From the NCBI GenBank assembly GCA_025667525.1, contig CM046878.1, positions 398,742,433 to 398,806,432 on the forward strand: DNA of 64,000 nt, read 5' to 3'. The translations under genes and the position numbers were made by a program. This document shows, one piece after another, positions 10,274 through 21,489 of the stretch (positions are counted from its first letter, which is position 1; the number at the start of each line of letters is the position of its first letter). The notes beneath the pieces were generated by a model. That model searched no databases and was not told where the DNA came from. It saw only the letters and a program-made list of their open reading frames with translations. The stretch comes from Glebionis coronaria. Lineage: Eukaryota; Streptophyta; Magnoliopsida; Asterales; Asteraceae.

Positions 10274-12676
10274 AGGGTCGTCCCAATAATAGTGTTTAAT
10301 ATCCTTAAAGAATTTTTTCGTTTGTTGGGACATTAACCCTTCCATAAGAACACCACCCGCTAAATAGTTTGTAATGTCCGCAAACCATGGGGTATCGTCA
10401 AGATTGGAGTTAATAGACATTAAGGCCTCATGGGGAAAGTACTCATTAATCTCTTGATTAGGAAGCTCCCCTTGATAAGGATCCTCGAGTCTAATAAGAT
10501 GATCCGCGGCTAGGTTTTCCGCAACCTTTTTATCACGAATTTCGATTTTAAATTCTTGTAGGAGCAAAATCCAACGAAGGATTCTCGGTTTAGCATCTTG
10601 CTTGGTCAAAAAGTATTTCAAGGCAGAAAGATCGGTGTAAACGATAGTGGTGGAAAGCACAAGACAGGGGCGGACATTCTCAAAAGCATACACTACGGGT
10701 AAAAGCTCTTTTTCGGTAGTGGTATAATGCAATTGAGCCCCCGTCATTGTCTTGCTAGCATAATAGATTGGTTGGAAGTGTTTGTTAACTCGTTGACCTA
10801 AAATCGCTCCTACCGCAAAATCACTAGTATCGCACATGAGCTCGATAGGTAACTCCCAATTTGGATAGACTAAGATCGGTGCCTTAGTTAATTTACCTTT
10901 AAGAAGTTCGAAAGAATCGAGACATTATTGAGAAAAGATGAAAGGAGCATCCTTTTCTAAGAGGTGAGTCAGTGGTCCCGCATGACCAAAAAAACTTCTA
11001 AGTCCTTTGACGGTGGTAGGTGGAGGAAACTTAGCAATGACGTCAACTTTAGCACGGTCGACTTCGATACCGGCTTTGGAAATTTTGTGACCTAGAACAA
11101 TGCCTTCTTTTACCATGAAATGGCATTTTTCCCAATTAAGAACGAGACGAGTGTCTTCACACCGTTTAAGCATACGTACTAAATTGGCAAGGCAAGATGA
11201 GAAAGAATCACCGTAGACCGAGAAATTGTCCATAAAGACTTCCATAGTTTCTTCAACCATGTCATGGAATATAGCCATCATACACCTTTGGAAAGTCCCA
11301 GGAGCATTGCATAAGCCGAAAGGCATTCTTTTATAAGCAAATGTTCCATAAGGACACTTGACTGTGGTTTTCTCTTGGTCTTTTGGATCGATAGGAATTT
11401 GAAAATACCCAGAGAAACCATCTAAGAAGCAATAGTAGTCATTACCCGCTAAACGCTAGAGCATTTGATCCATGAAAAGAAGAGGAAAATGATCCTTGCG
11501 AGTGGCATCATTGAGCTTACGATAGTCTATGCAAACTCGCCAACCCGTTACGAGTCGAGTAGGAATCAACTCGTTGTTTTCATTGGGAACAACGGTTATT
11601 CCGCCTTTCTTAGGCACACAATGACGGGACTAACCCATGGCGAATCCGAAATAGGGTAAATCATTCTGGCATCTAGAAGTTTGATAACTTCTTTCTTGAT
11701 GACGTCATGAATTTTTGGATTAACCCTTCTTTGGCTTTGGATTGCGGGTTTAAAGTCATCTTCCATGAGAATTTTATGAGTGCAAAAGTTAGGATCAATT
11801 TCGCGGATGTCGGAAATTTTCCAAGCAATTGCTTTCTTATGATTTTTGAGCACATCGATAAGTCGAGATTTTTCATCCTCTTTTAAGTCCTTTGCAATGA
11901 TGACGGGTAACTTCTTATTGTCTTCTAGGAAAACGTATTCAAGATGAGACGGTAACTCTTTAAGCTCTAAATCTGGAGGGTTGTCAATGGAATATTTAGT
12001 CAAATCAGGATCATTGTTTGTAACTTTCTTAGGAGTAGGTGGAGAAATATGGTCCTCATTGAGAAGTTTCTCAATGGTACGAATGTCTTCCTCCTAATCA
12101 GAGGGAGAATCGTCATATTTTAAGTCCACATCCCCTAAACTTGCTTTAAATTCTTTCAAAAGAAAGTCACTTGCTCCAAATGGAGTTAATGATGGAGCAA
12201 TAGAAGCTACGTTCTCAACATGAGGTAAAGGAGAAAGACCATTTTTACAAGCATCTTTGAAATGTTCTTCACAAGCCTCATCAAGTATGTCAATGAAATT
12301 AACGTTCTCGTGTTCATAAGGTTGCTTAGAAAGTTTACCCATGTTAAAGACGATTTTATCGTTACCAACTCTCATGATTAATTCGCCCGCGGCTACATCA
12401 ATAAGAGTGCGACCGGTCCTCAAGAATGGACGTCCAACGATTAATGGAACACGGGGATCCATCTCGTAGTCAACGATAAAAAATCCGCCGGAAAGGTGAA
12501 TTTGTCGACACCGACGAAGACATCTTCGGCTATCCCCACTGGATAAGAAACCGTACGGTTAGCTAACTCCAATGTCATTCGTGTGGGGACTAGCTCGGGT
12601 AGAGATAATTGTTTCCAAACGCTTAATGGCATTAAGTTTATACTAGCACCTAGATCGGCTAGGGCCATACAATTCT
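10274..12676 (-). pseudogene. Element B pol fragment (protease, RT, RNase H), interrupted by element A
   Basis: The same Athila-like family as element A, but much more decayed. The protease [10 protein letters not shown] is near 12660. RT contains MPFGLCNAPGTFQRC. The catalytic motif reads FMDNFSVYG near 11235, where relatives have MDD, so the second metal-binding Asp is Asn. Compared with A, 14 codons (42 bases) are missing in frame after FFGHAG near 10978. Frames change near 12680, 12460 and between 11600 and 11330, and stops occur, for example at 12094 and 10925. The RNase H domain runs to WDDP at 10274 and then stops dead at the element A LTR. The integrase must lie left of the window, beyond A. 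Confidence 0.9.
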
Positions 12677-14688
12677 CTACCCGGGAAAGTTGCAAGGAAT
12701 GAGAAAGAGACCTGGATCACCAAGTTTGGTTGGTAATTTCCTTAAAAGAACCACGGAGCAATTCCCATTAAGTTGGGTTTGAGCAATATCAAGAAGTTTT
12801 TCCTTATCACATAGAAGATCTTTGAACATTTTAGCATATTTAGGCATGTGAGCAAGCGCCTCGGCAAAGGAGATGTTGAAATTCAATTGTTGAAACATTT
12901 TAAGAAAGTTTGAAACTTGAATATCATTCTTGTTCTTCAACTTCTCTTTCCTCAAACTTGAAGGGTAAGGTATGTCGGGTTGAGAGGAAGGCTTTGGAAT
13001 GGAATTCTCACTCACATCCTTGGGTGGAGGAGTGGGGTTGGAAGGTGAAGGAATTGGTGAAGGTTGCTCGTATCCTTTGTCACAATCACCGGAGTAGGTT
13101 TAAGAATCTCGGGTTCCTTATAGCCTTTTCCACTGCGGGTAGTGATTGCTTTCATATCCCCTCTTGGATTTGCAATGATGTTACTCGGAAGAGAACCCGA
13201 AGCAGAGGGTTGATTACTTGGGAAGAAACTAGCCATCATATCCCTTAAGTCATTCGTTTGATTGTTTAAAGAATTTCGCATGTCATTCCTAAGCTCGGCT
13301 CGAAGATCATTCCCTTGTTTATTCAAATCACCTTTCAAGTTAATAATTTGGCTTTGAAGATTTTTCACCAACACGTCATTAGTCCTCATGTAGGTTTCGA
13401 TCTCTTGATTAAATGCCATGGGTTGGTTAAAAGGTGGAGCTTGGTAAGCGGGTGGTTGATAGGTGGGTGGTTGGTAAACTTGATTATTTCCTTAAGGTGG
13501 ATATGGATTTCTTTGGGTTTGATATTCATTAGGAGGTCGAGGTTGGCTTTGATTGTTACGATTGAGGTTGTTTTGGTTTTGAGGAGGAAAACCGGGTGGT
13601 GAAATAAAATTGTTTGAACGATAACTTAGCAAATTATGGTCACCTTGAGGACGTGCTTGATAGCCTCCCGTAGAAAAGTTATCGTTAGCCGCGAACACGT
13701 TCTCACAAGGATTGTCTTGAGTAGAAGGACAATCGGTGTATGAGTGAGGACCGCCGCAAGTCTCACAAGAAAGTGCTACAACTTTAACTTATTGATATTG
13801 CTTCGTAGCCATGGTTAAGAAATTTTTGTTCATCTCGGTTATTTGGCGGGTGAGTTCGGTTAACTCGGGGTTTGATGAAGTAGAAGAAACATTGACCCTC
13901 GGGTTATTTCTTGAGGATGCGGATGAATCCCAATTTTTGTGATGGGTGGTCATGTTCTCGATTAGCTCTCTACATTGCTCGGGTCTTCTTTTCATAAATG
14001 TACCACCGGCGGCGGCATTAATCGTATCACGATCACGAAAAGTTAAACCGTTGTAGAAAGTATCAATTAGAGTGACGGGTAGCATATTATGGTTAGGACA
14101 ACGATCGATCAAGACATTATAATGTTCTCAAGCATAGAAAAGAGACTCATCGGGTTCTTGAGTGAAACCACTGATTTGATTTCTAAGACTAGTTACCATG
14201 GACGGTGGAAAGAAGCGCGACAAAAATCTTTGAGTCATCTCGTCCCATGTATGAATTAAGTTTTTAGGAAGACGATCAAACCATTTTTCGGCATGGTGGG
14301 ATAAAGTGTGTGGAAAAAGATGAAGACGGAGAAAATCCATGGTAACACCGGGCAATTTCATGCTTTGAGTGACGGTTATGAATTTATCGAGGTGTTTGTT
14401 GGCATCATCATCCGGTAATTCGCGAAATGGGCAAGCATTTTGAACTTGTTGGATCATGTAATGCTTCAACGAAAATTCGGGAGCCGTGATTTCCATCGGC
14501 GCAATCGGTCCTCCACGTCCATTCATTGTCGGTTGGCATATCTCCTCCATCGTACGAAGATCGAGTTGAGGGTGATGGTTGTTATTATTCACAATGGGGT
14601 GTGGTGGATTGTTATTATTATGCACACCGGCCGTATCTAGGTCTTTACGAGTCTCGGGCTCATGATTAGACGAAGATAGAGTACGCAT
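12677..14688 (-). pseudogene. Element B gag
   Basis: Gag of element B starting MRTLSSSNHEPE at 14688. It has Asn/His-rich spacers, a gag core (ACPFRELPDDDANKHLDKF, HAEKWFDRLP) and a Gln/Pro-rich linker. It ends in the MKAITTRSG and EALAHMPKYAKMFKDLL linker also found in A. In-frame stops occur at 14128, 13789 and 13492, and there is a frame change near 13012. The gag core differs clearly from that of A while the pol parts are close, so these are sister families rather than copies of one element. Confidence 0.87.
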
Positions 14689-14869
14689 ACACTAAAAATG
14701 CAATACAATATTTTTTATTTTTTATCTTGTTTTATTTTTTTGGATTTTTGAAATTTTTATATTTTTTAGGATTTTTTGAAATTTTTTATGCTATGAAAAT
14801 AACGTTCCCAAGAGAACGGATCCCAAAAACAAATTTTTCTCACAAAAACCGTTTATCTTTACGAAAAGA

Positions 14870-14885
14870 GCCGGCAGCGGCACCA
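14870..14885 (-). other. Element B primer-binding site
   Basis: The minus strand reads TGGTGCCGCTGCCGGC, one base different from the element A site and at the equivalent place, about 180 bases upstream of gag. Confidence 0.75.
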
Positions 14886-15184
14886 TTTTAATATGACAGA
14901 ATTTTGTGTGTTGTTGTGTGTTCGTACTCGATTCAATTCGAACTGATCACGGTTTAAGGTGGACTTATCGTTTTTGGTAACTAAAAGGGGGAGCTTTTGA
15001 TTATCTATTTTAAACTAAAATGAAGTAAAACAAATGACAATTATAAAGAGATTAAACAAGTTTAAGACTTCATAAAAAGTAAATTTAAAAATAAAATAAG
15101 ACAAGACAATTTAAACTTAAACTTGACAAAAATGGTGGGAAATAAATAAACTTTGAAAAACAACTAAGTAAAAAAAACAAAGGA

Positions 15185-15440
15185 TTGAAATCAGATCGCA
15201 ACGAGCGATCGCAACTCTCGATCGTAACCAACGATCGCAACCAACTATCGCAATCAACGACCGCAATTGTCGATCGGAACCAACGATCGCAACCAACGAC
15301 CGTAACCAACGAGGCAACTGTCGATCATAACCAACGATCGCAACTGTTGATCGCAACTCGAGATCGCAACTATCGATCGCAACTCGAGATCGCAGCTTGG
15401 ATCGCAGTTTGTGATCGCAGTATCTGATCGCAAGTAGAAA
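15185..15440. repeat. 12-bp GATC-rich minisatellite inside the element B LTR
   Basis: Around twenty imperfect copies of a 12-bp unit with core CGATCGCAACCA. Many copies contain the palindrome CGATCG. It occupies the same relative part of the LTR as the unrelated 17/18-bp array of element A. Confidence 0.92.
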
Positions 15441-16040
15441 CCCTTAGGCTTATGCGATTATGATACTCGATCGGAATACTTAAAACCCTTAGAACTTTAT
15501 GATGGAATGTAAAAGGGAAATAAGCAAAAACCAAATAAGCACTTTCCTAATAAGCACTTACCAAAAACTTAACCAAATCAATATTAAGAAGAACTAAATA
15601 AGACACGAATTAAAAACTTTCAAAACACCAAATAAGCAAAATTTATAAAATCAACTTTTAAAGATTAAACTTTTAAAAACACTTTATTAAAAATAAGAAA
15701 ATAACAAATCAATCAAAAAGCACAATAAGCTAAAACCATAAATCACATAAAAATAATAAGAACAAAAAGATAAGCAATTTAATCAAATAAGTATAAAGAT
15801 GAGACAAACTCCAAGATTAATCAAACAAAACGCAAGATTAAAACAAGAAAGGAAGAATAAGATTGATTTTGAAAAGCTTGAAATTAAGATGAAGATTAAA
15901 GATTCAAGATTACAAGATTTAAAGATGAAAGATTAAGCAACTTGAAAGAAAATTTAGAGAGAGAAAGTTACACCTACTCCTAATTACCTTAAGAGAAACT
16001 AAAAAAAATGAACTAACTCTAAAATAAAAGTGAGGGTCTT

Positions 16041-16049
16041 CTATTTATA
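16041..16049 (-). promoter_or_regulatory. TATA box of the element B LTR
   Basis: TATAAATAG on the minus strand, about 440 bases from the outer LTR end. The position matches the TATA box of element A. Confidence 0.55.
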
Positions 16050-16489
16050 GGGAAAGGAGTGGTTGGTGTGATGCTTCCTTCTTTTTTTTTGTCTTCTCGT
16101 CTTTTTAAATAACTCGTCTTTCTCGACATTGTCTCGGGATTAGTCGAATGATAAAATGAACTCGTCTTCTATTTTTCTTCTTTTAGTAGACTTGGTTCTT
16201 CGACTTCGTCAAACTTCCGTCTTTAGACTTTTTCTTTGATAAATCTTCAGAATAGGCCTTTGACTTCCGTTCTTCTTGCACTTTTGATCTTTTGACTTCG
16301 TCTTTTGTCTTTTTCTTCGATAAAAGCCCGTGAAACCCGTGTTTTCTTCCTTTTTCATATTTTTGTCCTAAAACACAACAAAAACACAAACCACGCATAA
16401 TTCCGACTTTTACAACATCAAATACACGTTTTTGGTCTTATTTTTATTATAATTAAGTGGTAAAAGGATAAGTGTTTTCACACTTATTA

Positions 16490-17197
16490 GACCCTAAGAG
16501 TTTTGTGATGTTAACTTTGCTTTTCGGACTCCAAAAGTGACTTTTATTGCACCACCTTGCTCAAATCCGAGAATGGAGGTTTGGACAAGGTTGAGAGAGT
16601 TATTTTGTGGTTATGAAAGAGTAATTGAAGCGCATATGAGTTGTTATCAAAAGGTATGTTGTTACATGACCCTAAGGGTCTTATTTATAGGCAAAATTGA
16701 AGGCAAGGAGTGAATGCATGGCTTGGAGCCAAAGACAAATGCTTGGAGCCAAAGGAAGTCTAGAACTTTCTTGTATGTTCTCCCTTGAGCTTGCATGAAT
16801 GTAGACAAAAATTCTGCCAACACAAATGTGGGTAGCAACTTGAATCCTGCTGGCGGCAACTTGGATGAGTTTTACTGGTGGCGACTTTATTTCTGCTGGT
16901 GGCAACTTCATGCTGAGTGACTTGTATGCTCCTTGGAAATACTTGTTCTTGCACCCGAAATTGATCTTCAAAGGCTTGTAACTTGTACACGGGTCTTGAA
17001 CTTGACTAGGATTCTTTGTACTCGTACTAATCTCCATGTTTGCGTTGTTTTATACTCTATTCCTACAATAGGCTACACAAAGACTTGCAAACATAACTGG
17101 GCACAAATATGCACAAAAGTATCATAGATATAACCAATATACATGTACAAAAGTACGGATAACGCTCCCAAAAACATGTTGGATTTGGTCGTTATCA
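16490..17197 (-). mobile_element. LTR fragment H, interrupted by element B
   Basis: On the minus strand it begins TGATAACGACCAAATCC at 17197. It has a TATA box (TATAAATAA, 16681-16689) and an AATAAA signal (16543-16548), the order expected for U3-R-U5. It ends abruptly at the B LTR. The sequence just outside its start (minus strand ...CTTCTAGCTTAT) is not purine-rich, so this is more likely a 5' or solo LTR than a 3' LTR. The remainder should lie beyond B, outside the window. I have no second copy to prove its limits. Confidence 0.55.
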
Positions 17198-17282
17198 ATA
17201 AGCTAGAAGAACCTGATACAATAAAGACATGAAGAGAATGGCATAGTAAAAAAGATAAAGCAACAAACCACAAGAGACTTAC

Positions 17283-18446
17283 CACCAGAGGATGACCGCA
17301 GAGCAGAACTGTCACCCACCCTCAGCCTCTTAGCAGAATGAGGCGAAGGATCAGGACTCCTGAACACCCCTGCTCCTAGATCCAAGCCTACTCAAAGAGA
17401 AGTCGCCACCAAGGACCACAGAAGCCACGGGCGCCAAGGAGACAGGAAAAATAGTATCAGAACGCTGAACACCAAAACATGTAATTGGTGCACTGACTAT
17501 AGCCGCACCAACCCTAGGAACATCTTGAACAATAGGGTCAAAAAATCCGGCCAAATACTGGGTCCGCCCAGCTGTAGCCTCGAGAAAAGGAACCTGGCAT
17601 GGCTGAAGAGGCAGACCCTTAATCCGCACCTCACTTGGGTAAACACATGAGATAAAGTCAAATAAAGACATATCTGCAAAAATACGGAAAGGCAAAATAG
17701 GGTTAGCAAAAAACACAACAAGAAGAAACACAAATACCTAATAAAGACAAAGGAAACCCACCTACTCCGGAAGAATCAACGAAGGCCGGATAAAAATCCC
17801 TTCCAAAAGAATAACAGCGACTAATGCCAACCGCACATAAAAATACCTCCGGATACTTCCGAAAAGGGACAGGCTGATTCATGAGGTAACTGACATCACG
17901 CGCCTTAAACTTATGACTAGAGGCATCAGGATCCCTCGACAACCTCACACTAGACCAAGAAACAAGAATTGTAAACACAGAGGAATCAACAAAGAAAAAA
18001 TGGTTCATCTAATTCTTCACGGAATCAAGTTCCTTCGAATAACAAATAGGGCCAGAAGGCGACCGTTTGCTAAAAGACATCCAACCATTGACGAACGAGT
18101 TTACGTAGAAGACACGAAATATGCCAACAGAAGGCTCGATGTTGCCAGCACGACAACAAACTTCAAAATGAAATATTTTAATAGCCGCTATGGCATGAAG
18201 TTGCGAAAGATGAATACCAAAGTAACCAAGAATATCAATAAAGAAGGTAGAAAAAGGAAGGCGATAGCACGCCCATTTAAAGAATCGAGTATAAACACCA
18301 ATTTGCCCAGGTAGGGAATCCTGAATACCACTATTTGGGCTCGCCAAAGTCGGCTGGACACAGGCAGGAATATAGTGCTCCCTACAAAAAGCATCTAACG
18401 CATCATGAGTCAAAAAAGACCTACGGGGAGTAATAGAAACCATCAC
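17283..18446 (-). pseudogene. Element G extra ORF, 'gypsy-type transposase (putative)' family (PF04195-like)
   Basis: The start MMVSITPRRSFLTHDAL at 18446 is followed by YRLPFSTFFIDILGYFGIHL, SQLHAIAAIKIFHFEV, FRVFYVNS and NHFFFVDSSVF. These match the plant family annotated as putative gypsy-type transposase, found in Tat/Ogre-like Ty3 elements, where extra ORFs occur in either orientation. A TAG at 18009 replaces a codon, likely Trp, before MNHFFF. An 87-bp intron fits 17675-17761 (GT...AG); splicing joins FVDSSGV to DMSLFDF, as in relatives. A frameshift near 17370 precedes the basic tail (SAKRLRVGDSS), and a second donor GTAAGT lies at 17281-17282. The element G LTR to its right is in the opposite orientation, so this is an antisense ORF. 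The molecular role of the family is unknown. Confidence 0.8.
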
Positions 18447-18572
18447 GAAAAAGAAAATAAGACAGGGACAAAAACAAAACCTATAGGTGAAGAATTGGAA
18501 AAAAGAAATAGTGCCAGAAGATATAATGAAAGAGGTAAAAAATAGGGAGAAAAGTAAAAAATGGTGAAAACC

Positions 18573-18581
18573 ATATTTATA
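18573..18581 (-). promoter_or_regulatory. TATA box of the antisense ORF of element G
   Basis: The minus strand reads TATAAATAT, about 127 bases before the start codon at 18446. It suggests the antisense ORF has its own promoter rather than relying on the LTR, which reads the other way. Confidence 0.5.
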
Positions 18582-18666
18582 CGGGCAGAAGAAAAACGGT
18601 TACGTTACACGATCACAACACGTGTAATCTACTAAAACTACGGACGACCAAAAATCAAGCTACCCA

Positions 18667-19030
18667 AAAGGCACGGAGACACAAAAGGTACAACGTATCT
18701 GAAAAACATAATAGCCAGCGATAAAAAGGAGAAGTAAGGAGACACAAAAAATTATGTGACACGCGCCTTGAGAAAGAAAAACAATAAATGCGCATACAAA
18801 CCCTAAGATCGAGGTTGAAAAGTCCATCAACCTATCCGTGACCCCACGAAAAGGCACGGAAACGTGACAAATACAAAGTATTTGACAAAAGAATAAACTG
18901 TAAAAGAAGAGAGATAAAATTGAGGGGCCCAAGAGAGAAGGAAGAGCTTCAAACGCCTCGAGAAAGCAAAAACAACAAGCACGGATACAAGCTCCAAGGA
19001 CGAAGCCGAAAATTCCAACAGCCCATCCGT
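18667..19030. repeat. Two diverged ~180-bp tandem units in the element G 3' region
   Basis: Unit one starts AAAGGCACGGAGACAC near 18667; unit two starts AAAGGCACGGAAACGTG near 18849. Both continue through CGCCT(T/C)GAGAAAG and end near CCATCCGTAT or CTATCCGTG. Tat-lineage elements are known for tandem repeats between the coding part and the 3' LTR; this fits that position. Confidence 0.75.
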
Positions 19031-19046
19031 ATCCACAAGAACTACT

Positions 19047-19060
19047 GGATTGGGGGGACT
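19047..19060 (+). other. Element G polypurine tract
   Basis: GGATTGGGGGGACT lies immediately before TGAGGACG, the presumed LTR start. This places the plus-strand LTR on the right of the antisense ORF. Confidence 0.6.
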
Positions 19061-19641
19061 TGAGGACGTATAGCATGGACACGGCCCATTGGGCCTAAAC
19101 CCATACACCAAACCTTGGGCCTAGACCCAAGTACCCAAAAGCCCACCACGGTGGCAAAAGCTCCAAGCGGATTCGCTTCCGGCAAGCGGATCCGTGGCGC
19201 AATGATCGGGCATACTTATATACGAGACCCCTGCGGATAAGACTTCCAAAGAATAATCCGCATGGGACGATTAGACCACAAACAGACAAATGGGCCTTTG
19301 TACCACAAAGTCCCACTCCCAAGTACTATCCGAGAAACGGGGAAAGGCCCAGTACTTTCTCCTATAAATAGTACCCACTTGAACCCCAAACGAGGTACGA
19401 TTTTCTCACTCATCTCTACACACAAATATATCTCAGACGATATGAATACTTACTCTTACGCCGGAGTCTAATCGTGGGGTTCGTCCCCATGATAAGGACT
19501 AACGGTGTTACTCTACATGTGTAGGAAATAGTCAACAATATCTCTTGATATTACAAGATCTCTTTACAACACAAAGAATCTAAGGACCTCCCGGTGAGTA
19601 CTTAGATCTACTTTTGACCCCGACCGATCACTATACTAACA
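19061..19641 (+). mobile_element. Element G: 3' LTR (about 580 bp), Tat-like
   Basis: Starts TGAGGACG after the polypurine tract and ends CTAACA. A plus-strand TATA box TATAAATA lies at 19363-19370, followed by ACTTACTCTTACGCCGGAGT, a motif type common at the R/U5 of plant Tat-lineage LTRs. No clear primer-binding site follows, as expected for a 3' LTR. Limits are inferred from termini only; no second LTR is in the window. Confidence 0.6.
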
Positions 19642-20555
19642 ATTACGTTGATTGGTAATTTTGCAATAATAATTAGTAAGGCCCATCGAATTTGACAAAC
19701 TGTGTGGTGGGTATCGCGTCGCTGGTCATGAACCCGACAGAGGAAGGAGGTTACGCCATTTGTCGTTGACCAAATTCCAGGCTTGCTTGTGCATCAAATT
19801 GAAGTTACCTACGATTATTTATTTGCATAATTATTTTAAGGTTGATTTGCCGCAAATTCACATCCGAAACACAATAAATAAGGTTATTGCTTTGTGCTTT
19901 AGCCGATTTCTAGAAAAAGTATGTCGTGAATTTCGTTACGGGTAATTCCTTAATTAGTTTAACCAATGCCTCAAGAATAATTTATGTATATTTAGTCTTG
20001 CCGGAATAGTTTACTAAATATTTTATTAAACTTATGATATGGAGATGTATGCATGCTTCTCCTTACATAGATTTTGACATCAAAATATATACCCTAAAAT
20101 TTAAGTCAAATGTAATCTAACTGACGAACACTTGAAGTTACAATGTCGTCATGTGAGACCATGGACGAGATTGTGATGGAAAGAAAACCTTCGTGATTGA
20201 ATGAGACTTCACATAAATAGTTTCACGTTTTTTAGATTAGACGATTTAATTAAGTTACTTAGTAAGATCTAGAAACTTAAGGCATTAAGAGGGGATGAAA
20301 CATGTTTACAATGCAACTAGTTTGACAATGTAAGATAAAGAATCTAAAAATTGAAAATTGTTTGTCAGTTGATTGTTTGACAAGTTACTATGTTGAATAC
20401 ATTCATTACTAGCAGATCAGCTGATGTAATGGATCTATGTCAATATAGGTTCTAGTTTTCAAGAAAATACTATGGTTAATTTTATTTACTGGGGTAATTT
20501 TATTTTCTTGAAAGTTTTATCGAAAATACTAATATTTGAACTTATTTCTGTAGAA
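19642..20555. other. Unassigned stretch between elements G and C
   Basis: About 0.9 kb without a recognisable gene. It may contain the remains of the 5' LTR and leader of element C, because gag starts at its right edge. I find no TGGTATCAGA primer site and no clear match to the sequence following C. Possibly deleted or old. Confidence 0.4.
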
Positions 20556-21480
20556 ATGGCTCAATTCGACAAAAACAACACTTTAACTTCGGCGTTAAAA
20601 ACTTTCTTTGAACGTCAAGAACTGACTAGTCAAAACTTCAGTGATTGGTACCGCTCACTAAGACTTGTCTTAAAAGTAGCGGTACTTATGAATACTTGTT
20701 CAAGCCAGTTCCTATTGAACCCGTTGAAGGGGCTTCTGAAGCTGAAAAGCTAACATATAAAGCTGAATACAAAGCATAATGATGTGGCTTGCTTAATGCT
20801 TGGGAAAATGTCCCCTTCTCTTCAAAAGAAGTTTGAGCATTATCCTTCATAAACCATGCTTGAAGAACTTAAGGCAATGTTTGAGAAGCCTCAAGCTATG
20901 GAGATCTACGATTTAGTAGATGCTTTGCACAACTGCAAACAAGCCCTTGGAAAATCCTGAAGTGCTCACTATTTGGAAATGAGAGGTTTCATGGACCAAC
21001 TAATTCCATTTGGTAAATCCTACGACGATGATATGGCGATTAACTTAATCAATAGGTCCCTTAACAAGGATTTTGGCGATTTTGCTAGAAATTTCAATAT
21101 GCATTGCGCGGGGAAGATAGTGAGTGATTTGCACGCAATGCTAATTGACTATGAAAAGGGTTTAAAGGACAAGGCACCGACCTATATTTCTCAAGTACTG
21201 AACATACAAAAGGGTAGAGTGAGTAAGCCAAAATCACAAACGAACAAAAAGATGAAAGGAAAAACCAAAGGTGATAAAGTCAAGCAAGTTGTGACTTATC
21301 AAAAGCCTAAGAAAAACTTTGCTAAGAAAAATCAATCTCAAAAGGATGAAACTTGTCACCACTGCGGCGCCAGTGGTCACTAGAAGAGGAACTACCCTCC
21401 GTATCTCGAAGCGTTACGAGAAAGTAAGAAGAAGAAGACTGAGCAAAGTGCTGCAACTTCAGTTAACTTATTGATGATTG
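20556..21480 (+). pseudogene. Element C gag (Ty1/copia)
   Basis: The start MAQFDKNNTLTSAL at 20556 is followed by the copia gag core (NFSDWYRSLR, VACLML, the KKFEHYP segment, NMHCAGK, LIDYEKGL). At least two frameshifts occur, near 20680 and 20780, plus stops. The zinc knuckle CHHCGASGH near 21360 is followed by TAG, and its last Cys is replaced by Tyr, so it cannot form. Relatives with this gag are common in Asteraceae. Confidence 0.85.
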
Positions 21481-21489
21481 AATTATTTA

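Larger units (their letters stand above)
14889..16489 (-). mobile_element. Element B: 5' LTR (about 1.6 kb)
   Basis: The outer end, GGTAAAAGGATAAGTGTTTT, is clearly related to the end of the A LTR, as are the inner GTCTTCTCGTCTTTT segment and the TATA region. The termini read TAATA...TATTA rather than TGATA...TATCA; the change is the same at both ends. A minus-strand TATA box TATAAATAG lies at 16041-16049. It contains its own GATC-rich minisatellite (15185-15440). The LTR abuts another LTR fragment (H) at 16490. Confidence 0.85.

Noticed and set aside
15085..15427. Overlapping 74-80 codon frames on both strands
   Set aside because: Shadows of the 12-bp GATC-rich minisatellite in the B LTR.
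20472..20555. Upstream ATG at 20472 as the gag start of element C
   Set aside because: The extra residues do not match copia gag N-termini; MAQFDKNN at 20556 does.
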